Source of the DNA: Desulfobacterales bacterium
GTDB lineage: Bacteria; Desulfobacterota; Desulfobacteria; Desulfobacterales; JAUCGF01
DNA length: 7,410 bases
Reading direction: 5' to 3'
Assembly: GCA_029940345.1 (NCBI GenBank)
Contig: JAOZRC010000261.1
Location: 1 to 7,410 of the forward strand
Shown piece by piece: positions 1 through 4,718 of the stretch; position 1 is the first letter of the stretch, and each line of letters starts with the position of its first letter. A model generated the notes under the pieces. It did no database searches. It worked only from the letters and a program-made list of their open reading frames with translations, and was not told the DNA's origin. A program made the position numbers and the translations under genes.

Positions 1-20
1 CGTTCCTCAACCCAACCTAC
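1..20. repeat. Fragment of a dispersed palindromic repeat at the window edge
   Basis: The first 20 bases, read in reverse complement, give GTAGGTTGGGTTGAGGAACG. From memory this resembles one arm of a dispersed palindrome common in gammaproteobacterial and sediment-bacterial genomes. The matching arm would lie left of the window, so the palindrome cannot be verified here. No gene is visible in positions 1-45. Confidence 0.35.
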
Positions 21-45
21 GACTACATTTATTGTCCCGGCTTAT

Positions 46-251
46 GTTGGTAGCCTGACAATTCTATGTAAATCAATTTGGCGTCCTTCATTTGTCAGTT
101 TACACTTTGTCCCGTTAGGGACTTAATATTTATAGAAAAAAGGCTTACCAACACAACAAGTCCCGTAGGGACGGAATAGAAAAAGTGTAAACTATTTTGA
201 AGGATGCCATCAATTTGAATAGGAAGGTTGGCTAACAATCAGGCTACCAAC
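46..251. repeat. MITE-like imperfect palindromic element of about 206 bp
   Basis: The outer ends are a perfect 13-bp inverted repeat (GTTGGTAGCCTGA at 46-58, its complement at 239-251). Inside these, GGCGTCCTTCA (80-90) pairs with TGAAGGATGCC (198-208) with one mismatch, and AGTTTACACTTT (97-108) pairs perfectly with 182-193. The arms are therefore roughly 63 and 70 bases around a core of about 73 bases. There is no transposase, so this looks like a non-autonomous element. Its right end runs into the open frame of the broken gene that ends at 383. No target-site duplication is obvious. The exact ends are uncertain because the similarity may continue for a few bases beyond 46 and 251. Confidence 0.6.
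109..172. repeat. Paired GTCCC-GTA-GGGAC palindromes in the core of the element
   Basis: Two short palindromes, GTCCCGTTAGGGAC (109-122) and GTCCCGTAGGGAC (160-172), lie 37 bases apart. An A/T-rich stretch with TTTATAGAAAAAA lies between them. Each can fold on its own, and the two can also pair with each other as the inner part of the larger 46-251 palindrome. From memory, similar TCCCGTAGGGAC units are dispersed in many environmental bacterial genomes; their function is not known to me. Confidence 0.5.
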
Positions 252-383
252 GCCGGTACACTCCAGAACCAAATAACTTTTTTCAAAACACAGGGTGTAG
301 CGGGTCAGGATGTTACGGCGGCAAGGGCTGTACTGGAAATGGCCGATAAAAAAGGGCTGGGGAGCGTTATTCAGATGGCGTAA
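219..383 (+). pseudogene. 3' end of a broken gene, possibly a methyl-accepting chemotaxis protein tail
   Basis: This frame is open from 219 to a TAA at 381-383 and has no credible start or ribosome-binding site. From about 252 it has coding character and encodes TLQNQITFFKTQ, followed by a tail ending in KKGLGSVIQMA. The LQ..I.FFK pattern matches the extreme C-terminus of many methyl-accepting chemotaxis proteins, just after the signalling helical hairpin. Residues encoded by 219-251 overlap the right end of the palindromic element, so they may be element-derived rather than ancestral. The rest of the gene is missing, which fits disruption by the element or a rearrangement. It converges on rseC and overlaps its last 17 bases. 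The chemoreceptor assignment rests on one short motif and is tentative. Confidence 0.4.
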
Positions 384-825
384 ATTCAGGTGCGGCCTTT
401 TTAATAATGCGGGTAATCCGGGGTTGGTAACTATCCTGATCAGACAATTGGCAGGCTCGGTATTTAACCCCCCAAACAGTGGCTGCAAAGCAACTGAAAC
501 CGGCTAATACCGCTGGCAATGACCCTTCGATAGCATACAATTGGGCTATTTTTTGACCGATACCGGCACCGGCAAGCAACCCCAAAATAGGGACGATGTA
601 TAAAAGAAAGGTGGCTTTTAGCAATGACGCTGTATTAAAATGGATAACGACGCGGTCGCCAGGGCGCGCGTTAACGTTATTGCGAACTTCCACCTTGGCT
701 TCTTCGCCCCCATCGGTTTTGCATGAGTGTCTGGCCGAGCAAGCGGCGCATGCAGAATTTTTTTGGGTTTTGATCCATGCGCCTGTGGCGGTCAGTGCGG
801 TAACGATTCCTTCTTCGTAGGCCAA
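367..825 (-). CDS. rseC: RseC/MucC-family membrane redox protein
   Basis: The 152-residue product belongs to the RseC family of small inner-membrane proteins. In E. coli, RseC works with the Rsx (Rnf-like) complex to reduce the SoxR iron-sulfur cluster, and it is also associated with the sigma-E locus. Visible hallmarks are the N-terminal cysteine motif C26-x2-C29-x5-C35, the conserved ARPGDRV stretch (residues 53-59), and two hydrophobic helices at about 68-90 and 102-121. A short polar C-terminal tail follows. The length is normal for the family. The start is a TTG at 823-825, preceded on the minus strand by AAGGA nine bases away. It is the last gene of the minus-strand cluster, downstream of the RnfB fusion. 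The 367-base gap holds a terminator-like hairpin and a repeat element, so it may have its own promoter. No SoxR gene is in the window. Confidence 0.9.
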   Translation of the reverse strand: MAYEEGIVTALTATGAWIKTQKNSACAACSARHSCKTDGGEEAKVEVRNNVNARPGDRVVIHFNTASLLKATFLLYIVPILGLLAGAGIGQKIAQLYAIEGSLPAVLAGFSCFAATVWGVKYRACQLSDQDSYQPRITRIIKKAAPEFTPSE

Positions 826-834
826 AATTTAATT

Positions 835-839
835 TCCTT
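835..839 (-). promoter_or_regulatory. Ribosome-binding site supporting the TTG start of rseC
   Basis: On the minus strand AAGGA is followed by nine bases and then TTG (823-825). The next residues read straight into the conserved RseC N-terminus, and no in-frame ATG or GTG lies close by. This supports TTG as the true start. Confidence 0.55.
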
Positions 840-889
840 AGCGGTAGTTAGGCAAGCTTGTTAGAAAAACGAACGCTTTTGAAAAATTC

Positions 890-1109
890 GAACTGTACGG
901 TTAAATTGTCGGTGTAGGGTGGGCATCGCCGGAAACTGATTTTATTTATAGCGCCAATCTTTGTCGACGATGCCCACCATTTCAATAAAAACCGTTGGGC
1001 AGAGGCAGTACCCTATAAGGAAGGCTGATCCTTTGCCTTTTCATCAGCCAGGAAACCGGTAAGCGGAAAATCGTTGCCCACCCTACATCTGATAGCAACC
1101 GCACAGTTC
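890..1109. repeat. Composite MITE-like element with nested TGTAGGGTGGGCA palindromes
   Basis: The outer ends GAACTGTACGGTT (890-902) and its complement (1097-1109) match at 12 of 13 bases. Next inward, TGTAGGGTGGGCA (913-925) matches 1075-1087 perfectly. Terminal inverted repeats are therefore about 35 bp. Within the element, GGTGGGCATCG (918-928) also pairs perfectly with 968-978, and GGCTGAT (1023-1029) pairs with 1043-1049, giving a multi-hairpin fold. No open reading frame of note lies inside. It fills most of the intergenic gap between rseC and the RnfB fusion (826-1192). The TGTAGGGTGGGCA core is, from memory, a widely dispersed bacterial repeat motif. Confidence 0.65.
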
Positions 1110-1140
1110 AAAAAATTCAGTCAGACCAAATTAATAAGAT

Positions 1141-1170
1141 AAGGGTTCCCAATCGCTCGTAGGAACCCTT
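1141..1170 (-). terminator. Terminator-like hairpin after the RnfB fusion gene
   Basis: A perfect 9-bp stem (AAGGGTTCC at 1141-1149, GGAACCCTT at 1162-1170) encloses a 12-base loop. It lies 22 bases beyond the stop codon of the RnfB fusion gene. Read on the minus strand, the stem is followed by ATCTTATTAATTT, an imperfect U-tract, so termination may be partial and could let some transcription continue to rseC. Confidence 0.5.
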
Positions 1171-1192
1171 TGGTTATTTATTTACACGACTA

Positions 1193-3316
1193 TCAAGCTG
1201 CGATTGGCATTTTATCTTCAATCGCCACGGTTTCCGAATGTTCATAACAGATGAGCCCGCATCGCAAGCATCTGTCAGCTTCTTTTTTGGCCATCTCGGT
1301 GCTAAAGCCTTTTTCAACTTCTTTCGCCTGGGCCAGTTCTTGCGGACTGCTGATCGGCATAATCAGACGCACTTTGGTTTCCAGGGATTCAACATGATCC
1401 ACGTCCTGGATGACTGTATTTATCGTAAGCACATTATCGGGAAGCGCCATGTCAATATCATACATGATCTGATGTAAAGAGGCCGCTGCCCTGCGTCCGC
1501 CGCCGATAGCCTTTATCGCGGCACTGTAATCGGAAAGCGCATCGCCTTTGGCCAAAAGACCTTTTTCATTATAATAATCCGGTTTTTTGTAAGACGGCGT
1601 CCCTATCCAATGGTCAGCCAGCGGATCAGTCTGGGGTTCAGGTGACTCATCCTGGGTTTCATCGGAAGCAGTGTCTTCGGATTCCGTTTCCGTTTCCGTT
1701 TCTGCTTTTGGACGCGTAAAAACAAGTTCAGGATACCGTCCGGATGCCAGGATCAATGTTTTTACTTCCATTGTATTCTTCGAACCGGTTTCCGAATCTG
1801 TTATTTCGATTTCGGTCAGTTCGTCGCCAACACCAAAGATACGGCTGATGCCTCCGTTATAAATAATTTTAACGCCTGCGGTTTCACAACGACTCAGGTC
1901 TTCATCGTTAAGCGCACCGGCATCCGTCGCTTCTCGTAAAAGAACAGTTACATTAGAGGTGCCCTTTTGCTTACAGTTTATGGCCGCATCTACGCCAAGC
2001 GCACCGCCGCCAACCACAACGGCGTCAGATTTGCAAGCGGTTTCTTGTCCCGCGTTTTCCGCATTGATAAAATCAAGAAGCAAAAAGACGCCGGGAATGA
2101 TTTCGTCATTTCCACCAGATTTACCCCTGGCGAGACGACTGTCCCATCCGCCGGCAGCCAGAAAGACGGCATCATAGCCTTGGGCAAGTAACGAATTGAT
2201 CGTGAAATCCTGACCAAGCGTTTGTTCGGTCCGGGCTTCAACGCCCATTTCAAGCACACCGTCAATATCCCAGTCAAGTATTTCTGCGGGCAGACGTTCT
2301 TTGGCAATCGCACTTCTTAGCAAACCGCCCAAATGCGGCGATGCTTCAAATACGGTTAAGGCATGTCCCAAACGAGCGGCAAAGAAAGCGGTTGACAAAC
2401 CCTCGATACCACCGCCGATAACGGCGACCTTACGGCCTGTAGATGGTGCTTTATAGGGAAGAACTCGTTCGCCGGCCTCTTTTTCATAATCTGCGGCAAA
2501 GCGTTTTAGAAAATTGATCGCCACCGGCTCATCAACAAAATTACGCCGGCACACATCTTCACACGGACGCGGACAGATTCGTCCGATAACTGTGGGAAAA
2601 GGGTTTCTTTCTTTAATGACCAGAATCGCTTTATGATAATCACCCAAACCGATCTGGCGGATATATTCACAAATATCAATTCCGGCCGGACAGGCGCGCT
2701 GACACGGCGTGGTGCAATTATCGGTCGTGTATTCACGCATAATGCGACGGGTGACGGATGAAAGGTTGATAATATTTTTCGGACACGCTTTTTCACAGGC
2801 GCCGCATCCGGTGCATTTTTCTTCATCAACCACTGGCAGGCCCTTGTCTCCCATTGAAAGCGCGCCGAACTGGCAGGCTTTGACGCAACTTCCAAGCCCT
2901 AAGCATCCGATTGAGCAAACTTTCATACCGCCGCTCAACATCGCCGCCGCCCGGCAATCACTTAAGCCATCGTAAATAAATTTTATATCGGCATCCTGCA
3001 CGCCATAAGTGCAGCCCGGCAGCGCGATATCAGGCTCTTTAGCTTCAATTGAAACGCCCATAATAGCGGCAATCGCCAGGGCAACATCCTCTCCGGCGGC
3101 GACACATGAATTCGGAGCCGCTTTTCCGGCAACAATCGCTTCGGCATTGGAACTGCACCCGGGCAAACCGCAACCGCCGCAATTCGCTCCGGGAAGGACG
3201 TCTTCCACTGCCAAAATCTGTGGATCAACATAAACATAGAAAATTTTCGATGCAGCCGCTAAGATAACGCCAATAACAACACCCAATCCACCCATTAAAA
3301 AAAGTGCTTCTGTCAT
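1193..3316 (-). CDS. rnfB: RnfB-type Fe-S protein fused to a GltD/NfnB-like FAD oxidoreductase
   Basis: The 707-residue protein joins two modules. The N-terminus is RnfB-like: a membrane helix (about 4-22), the [4Fe-4S] motif C46-x2-C49-x4-C54-x16-C71, then two ferredoxin clusters (C134, C138, C144, C148 and C168, C171, C174, C178). The second module resembles GltD/NfnB/SudA flavoproteins. It has N-terminal cluster cysteines (C201, C205, C209, C216; C248, C252, C256), an FAD Rossmann motif GGGIEG (301-306), an NAD(P)H motif GGGALG (436-441), and a C-terminal RCLRCGLIC stretch. A typical RnfB is only about 200-300 residues. I infer electron exchange between ferredoxin and NAD(P)H or a membrane partner. 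Residues 538-565 form an acidic, repetitive linker. The ATG has AGGAG seven bases upstream (3324-3328). The other rnf genes are absent from the window, so partners and direction of electron flow are unknown. Confidence 0.92.
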   Translation of the reverse strand: MTEALFLMGGLGVVIGVILAAASKIFYVYVDPQILAVEDVLPGANCGGCGLPGCSSNAEAIVAGKAAPNSCVAAGEDVALAIAAIMGVSIEAKEPDIALPGCTYGVQDADIKFIYDGLSDCRAAAMLSGGMKVCSIGCLGLGSCVKACQFGALSMGDKGLPVVDEEKCTGCGACEKACPKNIINLSSVTRRIMREYTTDNCTTPCQRACPAGIDICEYIRQIGLGDYHKAILVIKERNPFPTVIGRICPRPCEDVCRRNFVDEPVAINFLKRFAADYEKEAGERVLPYKAPSTGRKVAVIGGGIEGLSTAFFAARLGHALTVFEASPHLGGLLRSAIAKERLPAEILDWDIDGVLEMGVEARTEQTLGQDFTINSLLAQGYDAVFLAAGGWDSRLARGKSGGNDEIIPGVFLLLDFINAENAGQETACKSDAVVVGGGALGVDAAINCKQKGTSNVTVLLREATDAGALNDEDLSRCETAGVKIIYNGGISRIFGVGDELTEIEITDSETGSKNTMEVKTLILASGRYPELVFTRPKAETETETESEDTASDETQDESPEPQTDPLADHWIGTPSYKKPDYYNEKGLLAKGDALSDYSAAIKAIGGGRRAAASLHQIMYDIDMALPDNVLTINTVIQDVDHVESLETKVRLIMPISSPQELAQAKEVEKGFSTEMAKKEADRCLRCGLICYEHSETVAIEDKMPIAA
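1682..1705. repeat. Hexanucleotide microsatellite inside the RnfB fusion gene
   Basis: Three perfect TTCCGT units (1682-1699) are followed by one degenerate unit (TTCTGC). On the minus strand they encode alternating Glu-Thr in the acidic linker of the flavoprotein part. Unit gain or loss would keep the reading frame, so linker length could vary between strains. Confidence 0.5.
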
Positions 3317-3355
3317 AATGTTACTCCTGTTTGGTTAATAATTCAAAATCATCAA

Positions 3356-3434
3356 TGTAGGGTGGGTGCAGCGTAGCGAAACCCACCGAATATTGCTAAA
3401 ATGGTGGGTTTCGCTACGCTACACCCACCCTACA
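3356..3434. repeat. Long near-perfect hairpin repeat between the DRTGG gene and rnfB
   Basis: The two 32-base arms, 3356-3387 and 3403-3434, match at 31 of 32 positions and enclose a 15-base loop (3388-3402). Each arm starts TGTAGGGTGGGTG and contains AGCGTAGCGAAACCCACC, so each arm is itself partly self-complementary. From memory this is a well-dispersed REP/MITE-like palindrome in diverse bacteria. It lies 37 bases downstream of the DRTGG gene stop and 40 bases upstream of the RnfB-fusion start. A transcript covering both genes would carry a very stable stem-loop there. No U-tract follows directly, so it is not a classical terminator. Confidence 0.85.
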
Positions 3435-3471
3435 CTTTGGGTATATTATTTATTGAACATCTTGAATAAAA

Positions 3472-3825
3472 TCACCAAGATCCGTCCAACCCCCTGAGTC
3501 CGTTCATATAAAGCCGTCCGCAAGCCACGAAAAGTGAATAGCGCGTCATCAGCAGGGGAAGTTGGCACTCGCGCGCCAGTTCTAAAATGCTTTCTTCCGG
3601 CTTTTTTCCCCTGACAAAAACAACTGCGCCAACACCGGATATTTCAGCCGTTTGCACGACTTCTTCAGTTGTCAGACCGGTTAGCAGGATGGCGTCTTCG
3701 ACAACAGCGGATAAAACATCGTCCATCAAATCCGCTGCGCCGCCGCCAACCACGGTTTTATCTGGAAGATTCTCCCCCACTAAAACAGTTGCTTGCAGAA
3801 TTTTTTTAATTTCCGATAATTTCAT
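3472..3825 (-). CDS. DRTGG-domain protein
   Basis: The 117-residue, apparently cytoplasmic protein matches the small stand-alone DRTGG-domain family. It starts MKLSEIKKIL, carries ADLMDDVLS (31-39), the hydrophobic strand AILLTGLT (45-52) and VRGKKPEE (71-78), and ends with the conserved ACGRLYMNGL (101-110). The biochemical role is unknown. DRTGG domains also occur with CBS domains and in phosphotransacetylase-like proteins, where ligand sensing is suspected. As I recall, stand-alone members sit in clusters for iron-only hydrogenases and other ferredoxin- or NADH-linked redox enzymes, which fits the RnfB fusion 155 bases downstream. The length is normal for the family. The Shine-Dalgarno is poor, only GGTGA about eight bases upstream. 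It is the first gene of the minus-strand cluster, with a sigma-70-like promoter candidate upstream. Confidence 0.85.
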   Translation of the reverse strand: MKLSEIKKILQATVLVGENLPDKTVVGGGAADLMDDVLSAVVEDAILLTGLTTEEVVQTAEISGVGAVVFVRGKKPEESILELARECQLPLLMTRYSLFVACGRLYMNGLRGLDGSW

Positions 3826-3845
3826 AAGAAGTCACCGCCAGCAGG

Positions 3846-3860
3846 TCGTTTATAAAACGA
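3846..3860. promoter_or_regulatory. Small perfect palindrome upstream of the DRTGG gene
   Basis: TCGTTT (3846-3851) and AAACGA (3855-3860) form a perfect 6-bp inverted repeat around ATA. It lies 20 bases upstream of the DRTGG gene start and just downstream of the candidate -10 box. It could be an operator or a small mRNA hairpin. In AT-rich DNA it could also occur by chance. Confidence 0.25.
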
Positions 3861-3891
3861 ATCTTATTTCATAATAATAATAATAAGTCAA
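3861..3891 (-). promoter_or_regulatory. Candidate sigma-70 promoter for the minus-strand cluster
   Basis: On the minus strand TTGACT (3891-3886) is followed by 19 bases, mostly TAT repeats, and TAAGAT (3866-3861), about 35 bases before the DRTGG start codon. The -35 box matches consensus at five of six positions. The -10 match is only four of six and the spacing is slightly long, so this is a candidate only. Confidence 0.35.
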
Positions 3892-3987
3892 TGCTATCAT
3901 GCGGCTTGAAACGTTTAAATTTTATAGTATTAATGGCACCCTTGATTTACCGTTTAGCACTTTTTGGGGTTCAGAAATTGTAAAGGC

Positions 3988-4064
3988 CGTAGAACGATTT
4001 TGCATATCGTTCGTTAGCGTTGCAATTCATTCAGGTCAGAAACGATTTGCAAAATCGTTCTACG
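3988..4064. repeat. Hairpin repeat CGTAGAACGATTTTGCA in the divergent region
   Basis: Arms 3988-4011 and 4041-4064 match at 23 of 24 positions, with the outer 17 bases perfect, around a 29-base loop. AACGAT and ATCGTT units inside each arm add internal symmetry. It is unrelated in sequence to the other palindromes in the window and lies between divergent genes. It could be a dispersed mobile repeat. It is less likely to be a terminator because no T-rich tail follows the stem in either direction. Confidence 0.75.
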
Positions 4065-4240
4065 TTAAAAGGTGCAAACTACTTTTGGTTCAATATGATG
4101 TATACTGATACTTTGTGCAAAATAGCAGAAAATATTTTAACAATCAATAGAAAATAATTTCAGATTATTTGAAAACACAATAGTAATGATTAATTTCTAA
4201 TTAGATAAGATTAATGATGGAGATTGATGAGTTAAATACT

Positions 4241-4267
4241 TTGATAATTATAACGATATGTTATTAT
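4241..4267 (+). promoter_or_regulatory. Weak promoter candidate for the acetyltransferase/KamA pair
   Basis: TTGATA (4241-4246) lies 15 bases before TATTAT (4262-4267), or 18 bases before TATAGA (4265-4270). Each box is close to sigma-70 consensus, but the surroundings are so AT-rich that chance matches are expected. If real, it would start transcription almost at the truncated acetyltransferase and serve mainly the KamA-like gene. Confidence 0.22.
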
Positions 4268-4292
4268 AGATATTTCTAAATTTTATGCCACT

Positions 4293-4676
4293 TTGGGAAT
4301 GTACCCTTTTGAACCGTCGTATCTGATCCATTCAATGGCTACGCATTCACTCTATTTCTGTATTCGCCATGAGGGGCGTATTGCAGCTATAGCGGCGGCG
4401 GAAACAGACCCTGGCAATCAAAGCGTGGAAATGACTGATTTTGCAGTGTTACCGCCTTGGCGAGGCCAACGTTGCGGCCAGGCGCTGCTTATTGAGATGG
4501 AAGATGCGATGCGGCGGCAGAATAAGCATATTGCTTTCACCATCGCACGCACTCGTTCGTTCGGTATTAATAAGTTATTTAAAAAAAAAGGCTATGCGTA
4601 TGCAGGGCTGTTACGAAACAACACCAATATTGCAGGAGGTATTGAAAGCATGACCGTGTGGTTCCGTAAACTTTGA
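4293..4676 (+). CDS. ablB: 5'-truncated AblB-like GNAT acetyltransferase (probable gene remnant)
   Basis: The 127 residues match the C-terminal part of AblB, the GNAT enzyme that acetylates beta-lysine to N-epsilon-acetyl-beta-lysine. Visible features are YPFEPSYL (4-11), the GNAT strand with EMTDFAVLPPWRG (46-58), the acetyl-CoA motif QRCGQA (59-64, Q/R-x-x-G-x-G/A) and the closing NNTNIAGGIESMTVWFRKL. AblB is usually about 270 residues, so the N-terminal half is missing. The frame opens at 4254 after a stop. Similarity begins near 4275 (ISKFYATL), upstream of any ATG. The TTG at 4293 lacks a Shine-Dalgarno, and the first in-frame ATG is at 4299. Upstream DNA is AT-rich and non-coding. It most likely is a decayed gene, though the GNAT core is intact. 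The KamA-like gene follows within about 40 bases. Confidence 0.75.
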   Translation: MGMYPFEPSYLIHSMATHSLYFCIRHEGRIAAIAAAETDPGNQSVEMTDFAVLPPWRGQRCGQALLIEMEDAMRRQNKHIAFTIARTRSFGINKLFKKKGYAYAGLLRNNTNIAGGIESMTVWFRKL

Positions 4677-4705
4677 TATCTGACCATGTCTTTCGATAAA
4701 AATAT

Positions 4706-4713
4706 AAAGGAGG
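4706..4713 (+). promoter_or_regulatory. Strong Shine-Dalgarno that decides the KamA-like start
   Basis: AAAGGAGG lies five bases before an in-frame GTG (4719-4721). The upstream in-frame ATG at 4686 has no Shine-Dalgarno, and this site would fall inside its coding sequence. I therefore favour GTG 4719 as the start, which shortens the protein by 11 residues. Confidence 0.65.
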
Positions 4714-4718
4714 TAAGT

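Larger units (their letters stand above)
3826..4253. other. AT-rich divergent intergenic region
   Basis: This stretch separates the minus-strand redox cluster from the plus-strand acetyltransferase/KamA pair. It is visibly AT-rich, especially from 4080 to 4253, and holds no credible gene. The short open frame at 3899-4108 runs through a palindromic repeat and lacks coding character. The region contains a promoter candidate for the minus cluster (3861-3891), a small palindrome (3846-3860), a hairpin repeat (3988-4064) and a weak plus-strand promoter candidate near its right end. I could not find the missing 5' part of the acetyltransferase gene in it. Confidence 0.6.

Noticed and set aside
1..251. 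CRISPR array, because of repeated GTCCCGTAGGGAC units
   Set aside because: There are only two units of 13-14 bases, they sit symmetrically in a larger palindrome, and no cas gene or regular spacer pattern is present.
210..488. Minus-strand open frame of 92 codons overlapping the end of rseC
   Set aside because: It overlaps rseC out of frame and part of the palindromic element, and its translation looks non-coding.
310..507. Plus-strand open frame of 65 codons opposite rseC
   Set aside because: It lies opposite the well-supported rseC. The coding-like frame in its first part is a different one, the broken gene ending at 383.
3899..4108. Open frame of 69 codons on the plus strand in the divergent region
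   Set aside because: It runs through the 3988-4064 palindrome, has no Shine-Dalgarno and its translation has no recognisable domain. It is most likely a by-product of the repeat.
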